From: CAYRSS01 sp964426945
GTDB taxonomy: Bacteria; Planctomycetota; Phycisphaerae; UBA1845
DNA length: 45,808 bases
Reading direction: 5' to 3'
Assembly: GCA_964426945.1 (NCBI GenBank)
Contig: CAYRSS010000030.1
Span: 1 to 45,808, forward strand
Part shown: piece by piece, positions 17,102 to 29,665 of the stretch
Position numbering within the stretch: position 1 is the stretch's first letter
How the letters are laid out: each line of letters opens with the position of its first letter
Translations under genes and position numbers: made by a program
Notes under the pieces: model-generated
Database searches by the model: none
Seen by the model: the letters and a program-made list of their open reading frames with translations, nothing else
Told to the model about the DNA's origin: nothing

Positions 17102-17953
17102 TCAGGGCGTAATCGCCCCGGGAGCGGCCGCCCCCTGAGTGTGTGTTTCCGAAGGCACCGCCTCGGCCGCCTCGATGGCGGCGAAGTCGGGCCAGTGTGT
17201 CGCGCGCAGGATCGGAAGCATCGCTGCGTACAGCCGCGTCGCCCCCGCGATCGACGCCTCGCGGTCCGCCCGCGTGTAACCCGTCGGGCCGGGACCGTAG
17301 AAGCTGATCTCGACCTTGCTGAAGAACGCGTGCTTGAAGCGCGGGTCGCGAACCAGCGCCCGCACGTCGTAGCTCTCGTTCACGAAACGCCCGTTGCAGA
17401 AAAACGTGTACACGACGGTGAACTGTTCCGCGTCAAAGACGCTCGTCTTCTCGAAGGTGCAGACGCGGACGGGCAACTCCCGGCTTGCCTCGCCGAGGGC
17501 GGCGACGTCAACCGTCTGGCTGCGGAGCAGGACCGGCTCGTAGCCCGCCGCCATCACGCACACGTCCGGCGTGTGCGGCACGAGGTCCACCCCGCCGGTG
17601 TAGTACGTCACGTCCACCTGGGCGAACCGCAGCGGTGAGTCGGCCGCCGCCGTCGTGTCCTCCAGCACCCAGGATAGGTACTTGTCCGTGCCCAGCGAGC
17701 CGATTGTCTCGGGCGAATGGATGTTCTTGGAGACCACCCGGTAGGGCCACAGGGCCGTTTCGTCGAACTGATGGAGTTCCCGCCGGAGATCGACCTTGGC
17801 CTTGATCTGGTTGAAGCCGAGCCACTCGCCAGCGACCCCGTCAAAGAAGGCCGCAGCGCCGAGGAGGGCGAGGGCGGCAAGGAAGGGCGGGCTCAGAAAA
17901 CCCGAGCGTTGGCTCGATCGGGCGGCTATCAAATTCAACCTCTTGTCGGACAA
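17102..17953 (-). CDS. exosortase-associated EpsI-like protein (DUF3485)
   Basis: This protein of about 283 residues has one N-terminal hydrophobic helix (FLAALALLGAAAFFDGVAG) and an extracytoplasmic domain. The diagnostic segment is VDVTYYTGGVDLVPHTPDVC, a PHxPxxC motif followed by AAGYEPV, resembling the PHSPxxCYPxxGW signature of EpsI/DUF3485. The downstream CTFEKTSVF and VVYTFFCNGRF strands also fit. EpsI proteins work next to exosortases in export or polymerisation of surface material; no exosortase gene is in this window. The listed start is a TTG with no clear ribosome site; nearby TTG codons at residues 5 and 7 are alternatives. It probably forms an operon with the TPR gene downstream. 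Confidence 0.65.
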   Translation of the reverse strand: MSDKRLNLIAARSSQRSGFLSPPFLAALALLGAAAFFDGVAGEWLGFNQIKAKVDLRRELHQFDETALWPYRVVSKNIHSPETIGSLGTDKYLSWVLEDTTAAADSPLRFAQVDVTYYTGGVDLVPHTPDVCVMAAGYEPVLLRSQTVDVAALGEASRELPVRVCTFEKTSVFDAEQFTVVYTFFCNGRFVNESYDVRALVRDPRFKHAFFSKVEISFYGPGPTGYTRADREASIAGATRLYAAMLPILRATHWPDFAAIEAAEAVPSETHTQGAAAPGAITP

Positions 17954-18188
17954 TGATTTACGTCATCGAGACGGGCGGTCGAATCGTGCCGCGGAGCTTA
18001 CCTTGGCCCCGACACAGCGTCAATCGGCAGGAAAGGGGGCTCGCTCCCTCCGCGAGCGCGCGGAATCTCACCCCTCGCCGACTCCTTTTCTCTACGCGCA
18101 GCGGGCGTTTTTTGTTCAGCGGCCCGGGTCGCGGTCCGATAAGCAGCTAATCAGCCGCGTTTCCCGTGACCTGAACTGAGCCCAGCCC

Positions 18189-18938
18189 GTGACCCGACTC
18201 GCCACCAGCCTGCCCCCGACCCGCACCCCGCCCAAGCGAAGGTGCCTCGTGGTCGGCGCCGGCGGGCACGGGCGCGTGGTGCTCGACATCCTCGACCAGA
18301 TGGGCACGTATGAGGTCGCGGGGTTTCTCGACTCCAATGCCGAGCTTCACGGCCGCCGCGTGGACGGGATGCAGGTGCTCGGCAGCCTCGAGGACGCCGC
18401 CCGGCTTCGCGACGAGCTCGGCGTACGCCGGGCCGTCGTGGCCATCGGCGACAACGGCGTCCGCCGCGAATTCGCCCGCCGCCTGGAGGACGCCGGCTTC
18501 GAGCTGATCAACGCGATCCACCCCTCCGCCAACATCGCCCGCAACGCCTCGCTCGGCCACAACATCGTCGTCGCCGCCGGGGCGCTGGTGTGTGCTCACT
18601 GCCAGATCGGCGACTCGGTGATCCTCAACACCGGCTGCATCGTCGACCACGAGACCCTGATCGGCACGGCGACGCATGTGTGCCCGGGCGCACGGATCGC
18701 CGGGCGGGTCGTCATCGAGGCCGGGGCGTTCGTGGGGATTGGGGCGACGGTGGTGCAGAGCGTTCGCGTGGGGTACGAGGCGGTCATCGGGGCCGGCGCG
18801 GTGGTGATCGCCGACGTCGCGCCGCTTTCCACCGTGGTGGGTGTGCCGGCCCGCGAGATCAAGAACCGCACCTCAGCCGACGACCTGGAGCAGTGGATGC
18901 TGCCCGAGTTTCTTCGCCGTCCGAGCACGCCCGTCTGA
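18189..18938 (+). CDS. sugar O/N-acyltransferase, PglD/NeuD family
   Basis: This 249-residue cytoplasmic protein starts at a GTG. Residues about 15-110 form the PglB-like Rossmann domain (CLVVGAGGHGRVVLDIL). The rest is a left-handed beta-helix of hexapeptide repeats (ANIARNASLGHNIVVAAGA, IGDSVILNTGCIVDHE with the catalytic-type His, CPGARIAGRVVIEAGAFVGIGATV). Members acetylate amino-sugar nucleotides in glycan or sialic-acid-like pathways, using acetyl-CoA. It faces the EpsI gene across 235 bases without a recognisable gene (a poly-T stretch lies near 18110). It fits an envelope-glycan neighbourhood with the EpsI/TPR pair. The exact substrate is unknown. Confidence 0.88.
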   Translation: MTRLATSLPPTRTPPKRRCLVVGAGGHGRVVLDILDQMGTYEVAGFLDSNAELHGRRVDGMQVLGSLEDAARLRDELGVRRAVVAIGDNGVRREFARRLEDAGFELINAIHPSANIARNASLGHNIVVAAGALVCAHCQIGDSVILNTGCIVDHETLIGTATHVCPGARIAGRVVIEAGAFVGIGATVVQSVRVGYEAVIGAGAVVIADVAPLSTVVGVPAREIKNRTSADDLEQWMLPEFLRRPSTPV

Positions 18939-18963
18939 CCAGATTCGCTAAGCGTGAGATGAC

Positions 18964-21900
18964 TTACGGCTGCGCCGCGGCCGCCTTCTCGTAGAAGGCG
19001 GCGTCCGCTTCGCACCCGGCAGCCCGCAGCGCCGCGGCGAGGGCCGACAGATCGCGCGGCGTGCGGAAATACCACCGGCCGGGGAACGACCAGCGCTCAG
19101 GCCCGGCCTTGTCGTTGCGGCCGAACGCGGCCGCGTCAGCCAGCACCGTATCCACCGGCGGCGCTCCGAGGTAACAAACCTGCAGCGTCCCATCGGCGGC
19201 GACCAGCAGGCTCATCGGCAACGGCCAATCGCCCTTCACATCGCGCACGTGGTGCAGGATCGCATCGAGCGTGACCACCAGCTCCTTGGCGACCGGTCGG
19301 GTTTCGAACGCCGCACCCTTCATCGCCGGGGCGATGCGGTCCTGCCACAGGCGGGCTGCCTTCTCCTGATCTTCGGGCTTGTCGAGGTTGAGCGGCAGCA
19401 CCTGGATCTTCGCGGCCGCCAATGCCTCGACGCGACCCGCCAGGCCGACCAACTCCGCAACGCACGGCGCGCACCACTCCGCCCACGGCACGATCAGCCG
19501 CGACCCGCCCTCACCGGCGAAGAGTGCCGTCACCGTCGGCGACAGCGGCAGCGGCTCCTTGAGCACCAGCCGGACGAGATCGTTCGTCGGCGGCTCCGCC
19601 GGCGCGGCCGCCGCCAGCGTCACCGTGCGCGGCGCGACTTCCACCGCGCCGGCCTCGCCCTGCGTGATGATGTACCGCTTGTTGCCCGTGAGCGTCGCGC
19701 CCGCGATCACCTGTACCCGTCGCTCCTCGTCCTTCTCCGGCCAGTGGATCGTCACGCGGTCGATCGCGGGCGGCACAGACGTGTCAAAGCCGAGGCCGAA
19801 ATGCAGCCACTTGCTCGACTGAGACAGGTAGCCGTCCCCCGCGTTGACCACGCGCATGATCTTGCGCCCCCCCGCCTCGACGACGACCCGCGCGCCGATC
19901 GCGTCGCGGTTGCACGTCCGGCCGACGAGTTTGAGTGAGAGATAATGCCCGCTGGCCACGGCGTCGCTCTGCATGAAACGAACGGCCGGCCCGGTGCGGT
20001 TCTTGATCCACAGGTCGAGGTCGCCGTCGCCGTCCCAGTCAGTGACGGCCACGCCGCGGGCGTCGTCGTCAAAATCCAGACCGATCGCCGCGGAGACGTC
20101 GACAAAATCGCCGGCCTTCATGCCGGTGTAGCCAACGTTGAGGAACGTCGTGTTCCGCTCGTGGCCGCTCCACGAATACCCGTCCTCCATGAGGCGGGTC
20201 ATCGCGGCCCAGCCGGTGAGGTAGCCCGGCTGCTCGCCCGCGTTGGTGTCAATCAGTGACGCTTGTTGCGACGCGACCCGCCGCCAGAAGAAACTTCACA
20301 AGTCGTCCTTCAGCGCGTTGGTCAGAAAGCCGTTGGGCACGAAGATGTCCTCGTAGCCGTCGTTGTTGAGGTCGACGAACTTCGCCCCCCACGCCCAGCG
20401 GCCCATCCGCACGCCTGCCGCGTCGCTGCGGTCTTCGAAGCCGCCCTTGCCGTTGTTCACCAGCAGCGTGTTGCCCCAACTGTGCCGCTGCACGCCTTCA
20501 CGCACGCTCTCGGGCTGAGCCTCCATGAACCGCGACTGGTACGCCACGCGCCGACCGGCCGACGAGAACATGTTCGAGACGTACAGGTCGAGATCGCCGT
20601 CGTTGTCGTAGTCGCTCCAGCTTGCGCCCATGCCCGCGGCCTGGTCCTCGGCCCCGGCCTCGGCCGCCACGTCGGTGAACCGCCCGTCGTCGTTGCGGTA
20701 GAGGTTGTTGTGGCCGAAGTCGTTGGCGACGTAGAGGTCCGGGTCGCCGTCGTTGTCATAGTCGCCCCAGGCGGCGGCCGTGCTGAACCGCGAGTTGTTC
20801 ACGTCGAGCCCGACATCGGCGGTCACGTCGACAAACCCGGCCTCGCCGTCGTTGCGGAGCAGGTGATTGCGCGGCCCGTTGTTCGCGTCGTGCAGGGGCA
20901 TCGGGGCGCTGGTCAGGCCGTAGCGGACCTTGACGTAGCGGACGGCGTAGATGTCGAGATCGCCGTCGAGGTCGTAATCGGCCGCGGCCAGGGAGTAGAA
21001 CGCGGCGGGCGTCGTCGCCCGCAGGGCCTTGGTCACTTCGAAGCGGCCCTTGCCGTCGTTCATGTGCACCACGACGGCCGGGCCCATCGCGGTGAGGAGG
21101 TCCTGATCGCCATCGTTGTCAACGTCGATGAGCAGCACGCCCTTGGTCGAATCGAGCCAGTCCACCCCGGCCGCAGCGGCCGTGTCCTTCACCGTGCCGT
21201 CGGGCTGCTGAATCAGCAGCTTGTTGGGCACGCCGTTGCCCAGGGCGACGTAGATGTCGTCGAGTCCGTCGCCGTTGACGTCGCCGATGGCAATGCCTTC
21301 GTGACCGAGGAAGTTGAGTTCGCCCACGGCGTCGATGCGGCCGTGCCAGTAGTTGGCGCTGCGGGAAAGGTACGGGTGCCACGTGGCGTCATCGCGAATG
21401 ACGGAGCGGGTAGCTTCGAGGAAGGGACGGTCACATGAGCCAGCGAGAAGATCCCGCTGGACGATCGTGCGGATCCGCGGGTAGCTATCGGGATCTTCCG
21501 GCTTCTCCAGAACCCAGGTCATCTGCCAGCGGGCGTTGGCCTGTTCGGGGTGCTGATAGGCCTGGGCGAGCACCTCCACGGCGAAGCTGCCTTCGGCCAG
21601 GGACCGCACGCTCACGATCTTGAACGCCACCCGACCGCCGGGCTTGCCTTGCGCCGACTTCAACCACATGCCAGTGATCTTCATAGGACCATCGGCGGAA
21701 TCGGGCTTGTCGAGGAAAGCGTCGTCCTCGTGGATGGATCGCGGCTGCTGCTCCCGCACGCCGATGCAAAGCGGTCCGAAATGGCGGACTAGCGGCTGCA
21801 CGTGCAGTGTCCACGACGATGCATCCGCCGTGAAGAACTCCGCCAGGTCGGCTTCCGAGAGCTCCGGCCGCTCCGCCAGCCGGGCCAGCTTGCCCAGCTG

Positions 21901-22119
21901 CTTGTTCGCCTTCTTGTAGTAAATCTCCGTGAGCCAGTCATCGCTCATCGGATCTTCGAGCTTCATCACCCGCTCAACCGCGTCGGCCGGCGGCATGGGC
22001 GTGGGCGCATCCTGCCCCTTGGCCGGTAGCGCGAGGAAGAGTGCAGCCACAGAGATCACAGAGGCCACAGAGGACAAGAACTCACGCTGTCGCCGCCGTG
22101 GAGCGGGAAGGTCTGACAT
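18964..22119 (-). CDS. candidate selenoprotein: FG-GAP propeller, ASPIC/UnbV and thioredoxin-like domains, Sec608
   Basis: One frame of 1052 codons is interrupted only by TGA at 20296-20298 and ends at TAA. Order: signal or anchor helix (residues about 13-37), an unassigned region, six FG-GAP/VCBS calcium loops (first GDVNGDGLDDIY, sixth DLNNDGYED at 583-591), then DDL-[TGA]-SFFWRRV, a seventh loop (DWDGDGDLD, 694-702), ASPIC/UnbV (about 742-821), and a thioredoxin-like domain with WCAPC (C883, C886). A seven-bladed propeller is complete only if TGA is read through. A hairpin with apical GGUC follows the TGA as a bacterial SECIS should. The first Met after the TGA (20202) has no ribosome site, whereas the chosen ATG at 22119 has GGAG about 9 nt upstream. 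The protein resembles CRTAC1/UnbV-type exported proteins. Sec insertion is inferred; a nonsense mutation is the alternative. Confidence 0.8.
20262..20290 (-). promoter_or_regulatory. bacterial SECIS-like hairpin 3' of the UGA
   Basis: Counting U of UGA as 1, nt 15-20 (GCGGCG) pair with 26-31 (CGUCGC), including one G-U, around the 5-nt loop GGUCG. Outer pairs C9-G37, U10-A36, U11-A35 and U13-A33 extend the stem across a C/C and a G/A mismatch. GG of the apical GGUC is at nt 21-22; in E. coli fdhF it is at 22-23, also in a 17-nt upper stem-loop. SelB would bind this loop to deliver Sec-tRNA. The pairing was drawn by hand. Confidence 0.75.
20296..20298 (-). other. in-frame UGA, proposed selenocysteine codon (Sec608)
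   Basis: Minus-strand codons read CTG AAG GAC GAC TTG TGA AGT TTC TTC TGG CGG. The residues on both sides (NGFLTNALKDDL and SFFWRRV) look like one continuous family segment; from memory, related ASPIC/UnbV proteins have Cys in DDLCSFFWRQV at this place. No other stop interrupts the frame over 1052 codons, and the natural stop is TAA. Confidence 0.8.
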
Positions 22120-22324
22120 GCCGAGTTCTCCGCTCGTCTGCATCATGCGATCGGCCTGATCCCGAGGCCGCGGACTATACGCGGCCCCACTCTCCCACCG
22201 CCATTCCAAACCAGCATCCTCCAAACCCGAGAGACCCGCCAGCGCGCCTCCGTGGCTCTCCGTGTCCCCTCCGCGCCCTCTGTGGTTCACTCCCAATCCG
22301 CAATCCCCAATCCCCAATCCGCAA

Positions 22325-25696
<3,372 letters not shown>

Positions 25697-25915
25697 GGGG
25701 AAACTGATGGGGCAGGAGGTCTGAGAGCCTGCCGCCCGGTCGAGCGTCCGGCCGGTCGCGGCGAAGGCAGTGTAGCGGCAGCGCCCCGGGTAGCAACGAC
25801 GACGACGACCGCGTGGACCTCGCCGCGTTGTGTCGCTGGCGCGCGGTGGCAATCCGCACAGAGCCAAAGTACCCAACCCATCACCTCCCGCCTTTACATC
25901 CCGCCGCGTTTAATC

Positions 25916-25935
25916 CTGTCCCCAAGTTTGGACAG
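25916..25935. repeat. short operator-like palindrome
   Basis: CTGTCC and GGACAG are separated by 8 bases (CCAAGTTT). It could be a repressor site upstream of either divergent gene, or a remnant of a mobile sequence. No protein partner can be named. Confidence 0.3.
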
Positions 25936-26139
25936 ACCGGCGAAGTCGACCGGCGATCCGCTGCCACTTCAGACGCGGTCGCCTCCAGACCGTGTTTCGT
26001 TAATGCTTATCAGACTTTGAGTTAAAGCGGCAGTTGCCAGCCAGCTACTCGTCGCTTCCGGCCTGTGGGCGCTTTTCCCGGACGGTCGGGGACTGCCCGT
26101 TTCATCCGGCACAAATTAGCCAAACCACCACAAGCCTTA

Positions 26140-26169
26140 TTGGACTTTGTGAGGATCGCCCGGTAATAT
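26140..26169 (+). promoter_or_regulatory. sigma70-type promoter candidate for the beta-helix gene
   Basis: TTGGAC (26140-26145), 18-nt spacer, TAATAT (26164-26169). It lies about 140 bases upstream of the ATG at 26310, giving a leader of roughly 130 nt. Both boxes are unusual for this GC-rich DNA, which argues against chance. Confidence 0.5.
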
Positions 26170-26309
26170 GGGAATCGCGGCTGGTGGCCGCGGTGAGACG
26201 GCCCTCGTTGGCGCGTCGCCCCGCCCTCCGGATCCGCGACAACTCGAAGGGGTGGGGCGCGCCGGTCCTTGGAGGGGCTGCGGCGCGGCCAGAGGAGAGA
26301 GAGGCACGC

Positions 26310-28667
26310 ATGAACTGGTCACGCTGCTGCGCGCTCGCGGCGACGACCCTGCTCGCCGCGGGGGTAGTGTCAGCCCAGCCGGTCCGCTTTGTCGATGCGG
26401 CGGCCGTCGGGGCGAATAACGGGCTGAACTGGCAGGACGCCTACACCGACCTCCAGACCGCGCTGGCCGCGGCCGCCGGGTCGGGCGGAGCCGTCACCCA
26501 GCTCTGGGTCGCGGACGGCGTGTACAAGCCCTCGCAGACCGGCAGCCAGGCCGCCCGGTTCCAGATGGTCGCCGGTGTGTCTCTCTACGGCGGCTTTGCG
26601 GGGGGCGAGATGCTCCTCTCACAGCGCGACCCCTCCCTGAACATCACCACGCTCAGTGGCGATCTTGGCGACAACGACAACGACTCCGTCAGCGACAGTT
26701 CCTGCTGCAGCGAACAGCAGTCGCCCAGCTGCGACGACGGCGCCTGCGCGGCCGCGGTGTGCACGGTCGACAGCTTCTGCTGCGACAACCGATGGGATGC
26801 GCAGTGCGTGCTGCGGGCCATCTGCCTCTGCGGCACGCTGTGCGATAACCGCTGCGACAACAGCTACCACGTCATCGACGCCAGCGGCGGGCTGGCCACA
26901 CAGGTGGTCGACGGCTTCACCATCACCGGCGGCTTCGCCTACGGCAGCGCCCAGGCCGACCGCCAGGGCGGCGGTGCCGTGATCAACAGCGGTTCGATCC
27001 GGTTTGTGGACTGCGTTTTCCGCGGCAACGGCGCCATGAGCACCGGCGGCGCGGTGAGCACCGCCAACGCCACGCCCCGGTTTCAGAACTGCCGATTCGA
27101 GGAAAACGAAGCCGACATCGGCGGCGCCCTGCGTACCGGCACGGGCGGCTCGACGACCGTCGTGCGCAGCACGTTCGCCGGCAACGAAGGACGCATGGGC
27201 GGAGCTGTGTCGGTGGACGGCGGCAGCACCAATCGAATCGTCAGTTCGAGCTTCTTCGACAACGCCGGCGAACAGGGCGCGGCGATTCAGATCACCGCGG
27301 GCACGACCACGGTCGCCAACTGCGTGCTGCATGACAACCACGCACTGACCAACGGCGGCGCGATGCGAATCGTCGGCGGAACAGGCTTCGTGCTCGCCAA
27401 CTCGACCGTGGCATACAACACGGCGGCGGCCGGCGGCGGCGTACGCAGCAGCGGCGCAGCCGTCACGATGGTCAACTCGATCCTGTGGGGCAACAGCGAC
27501 GGGAGTGGCGGCGGCCAATCAGCGCAGGTCTCTTTCGTCAGCCCGACGCCGACCGCGCGGCGCTGTCTCATCGACGGCTTCACCGGCGGACTGGGGGGGA
27601 CGGCCAACTTCGCTGCCGATCCGCTGTTTGTGAATCCGGCGGGCCTGGACGGCATGCCGGGCACGGACGACGACGACTTCTCGCTCCATCCCGATTCCCC
27701 CGCGGTTGATGCGGGGCACAACGCCGAGGTCCCGGCTGACGCAGCCGACCTCGACAACGACGGCAACGTCACCGAGCCGCTGCCGGTTGATCGCCTGGGG
27801 CTCAAGCGATTCGCGATCGGTCCGTTCGGGGCAGACACCGGCGCCGGGACCGGACCGCTGGTGGACCTCGGCGCCATTGAACAGAACGACTGCAACGGCA
27901 ACGGCGTGGCCGACACGGTGGACGTCTCGACCGGCGGCCTGGCCGACTGTAACGCGAACCAGATCCCCGACGCCTGCGAGTTCGGCGCCGACCCCGAGCG
28001 CGACTGCGACGACGACCTGATCCTCGACTCCTGCGAAATCGCCACCCGGCCGAGCTTTGACCTCAACCAGGACGGCATCCTCGATGTCTGTCAGGACTGC
28101 AACGGAAACACCGTCGCCGACTTCCTCGAGATCCAGTTCGGCACCGCGGAGGACTGCAACAACAACCTTCAGCCCGACGAGTGCGACACCGCCGACGCGA
28201 CCAGCCTCGACTGCCAGGAGGACGCGGTGCCCGACGAGTGCCAGCTCGCGGGCAACGACTGCGACGCCAACGGCGTGCCGGATGAGTGCGACATCGCGTC
28301 GGGGCTCTCCGATTGCAACACCGACGGCGTGCCCGACGGCTGCCAGCCCGACTTCGACGGCGACGACGTGATCGACGAATGTGACGACGACATCGACGAC
28401 GACGGCGTGCCCAACGGCATCGACGTCTGCAACTACTCGCCGATGGATGTCGAGGTGACGCCGGTGGGCGCCAGCCGCGGCGACGTGGATGGCGACTGCG
28501 ATGTAGACATTGACGACTTCTTCATCTTCGAGATCTGCCTGAGCATCTCCGGACCGGGGCGACAGCCGATCCTCACGGACTGCGTGGACCTGTGCGATCT
28601 CGATGACGACAGCGACATCGACCTGCGCGACCTGTCCCGGTTCCAGCGGGGCATGCAGGCCCCCTAG
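26310..28667 (+). CDS. secreted beta-helix protein with Cys knot insert, TSP3-like repeats and dockerin tail
   Basis: This 785-residue protein starts at the ATG at 26310, preceded by a GAGGAGAGAGAGG purine-rich ribosome site and followed by a signal peptide (CALAATTLLAAGVVSAQ). After it come choice-of-anchor/beta-helix features (VRFVDAAAVGANNGLNWQDAYTDL, LWVADGVYKP, LYGGFAGGE) and repeated right-handed helix rungs (GGAVSTANATPRFQNC, GGAMRIVGGTGFVLANSTV, MVNSILWGN). A compact insert in the first part contains about a dozen Cys (SSCCSEQQSPSCDDGAC, FCCDNRWDAQC). The last 250 residues carry thrombospondin-3-like repeats (DCNGNGVADTVD, DCNANQIPDACE, DCDANGVPDECD) and end in two dockerin-like loops (DVDGDCDVDIDD, DLDDDSDIDLRD). 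It is probably a calcium-stabilised cell-surface or secreted protein; no catalytic motif is seen. Confidence 0.87.
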   Translation: MNWSRCCALAATTLLAAGVVSAQPVRFVDAAAVGANNGLNWQDAYTDLQTALAAAAGSGGAVTQLWVADGVYKPSQTGSQAARFQMVAGVSLYGGFAGGEMLLSQRDPSLNITTLSGDLGDNDNDSVSDSSCCSEQQSPSCDDGACAAAVCTVDSFCCDNRWDAQCVLRAICLCGTLCDNRCDNSYHVIDASGGLATQVVDGFTITGGFAYGSAQADRQGGGAVINSGSIRFVDCVFRGNGAMSTGGAVSTANATPRFQNCRFEENEADIGGALRTGTGGSTTVVRSTFAGNEGRMGGAVSVDGGSTNRIVSSSFFDNAGEQGAAIQITAGTTTVANCVLHDNHALTNGGAMRIVGGTGFVLANSTVAYNTAAAGGGVRSSGAAVTMVNSILWGNSDGSGGGQSAQVSFVSPTPTARRCLIDGFTGGLGGTANFAADPLFVNPAGLDGMPGTDDDDFSLHPDSPAVDAGHNAEVPADAADLDNDGNVTEPLPVDRLGLKRFAIGPFGADTGAGTGPLVDLGAIEQNDCNGNGVADTVDVSTGGLADCNANQIPDACEFGADPERDCDDDLILDSCEIATRPSFDLNQDGILDVCQDCNGNTVADFLEIQFGTAEDCNNNLQPDECDTADATSLDCQEDAVPDECQLAGNDCDANGVPDECDIASGLSDCNTDGVPDGCQPDFDGDDVIDECDDDIDDDGVPNGIDVCNYSPMDVEVTPVGASRGDVDGDCDVDIDDFFIFEICLSISGPGRQPILTDCVDLCDLDDDSDIDLRDLSRFQRGMQAP

Positions 28668-28698
28668 CGGGCCGAGCAACCGGCGTGCGAAGGAACAA

Positions 28699-28723
28699 GG
28701 CGGCGGGCCATGCGCCCGCCGCC
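28699..28723. terminator. terminator-like hairpin between convergent genes
   Basis: A perfect 10-bp GC stem (GGCGGCGGGC/GCCCGCCGCC) with a 5-nt loop sits 32 bases after the beta-helix stop and before the end of the minus-strand superoxide dismutase gene. A T-rich stretch (TGTTTTGACTTGTT) follows only after about 20 bases, so termination strength is uncertain. Confidence 0.5.
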
Positions 28724-28784
28724 CCGCGATTCAGCCCCTCTGTTTTGACTTGTTGGCGTTCTGACGTCTTGGCGTTTCGAATCG

Positions 28785-29525
<741 letters not shown>

Positions 29526-29665
29526 GGTTGATACCTCCAGAATGGGAATGACGGACGATCTTACGCTTCACCCCGAATGACGTCGACCCGGGCCGAGGGG
29601 TCTCGGCGGCACCACCCCGCCGCCGCCTACCTTGGCGATCCGGAGGCGGCTACACTGGAGGCATT

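Larger units (their letters stand above)
25697..26309. other. divergent intergenic region
   Basis: These 613 bases separate the minus-strand amidohydrolase from the plus-strand beta-helix gene. I find no convincing gene; frames here are open only because of high GC. The middle (25880-26170) is markedly richer in A and T than its surroundings and holds a short palindrome and a promoter, listed separately. Confidence 0.6.

Noticed and set aside
13275..17138. 1287-codon open frame on the plus strand
   Set aside because: It is the antisense shadow of the TPR gene; Arg/Leu/Val/Ala/Gly-rich without any domain, typical of high-GC DNA.
18964..20202. Separate gene starting at the Met at 20202
   Set aside because: No ribosome site, it would begin inside a family segment, and it shares one frame with the upstream part; read-through explains it better.
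20296..20298. Simple nonsense mutation or pseudogene
   Set aside because: Not excluded, but the rest of the frame is intact over 1052 codons, the codon is TGA, and a SECIS-like hairpin sits at the right spacing.
20263..21438. 391-codon plus-strand frame rich in Val
   Set aside because: It mirrors the FG-GAP loops of the ASPIC gene; the Val-rich pattern is the reverse complement of Asp-rich codons.
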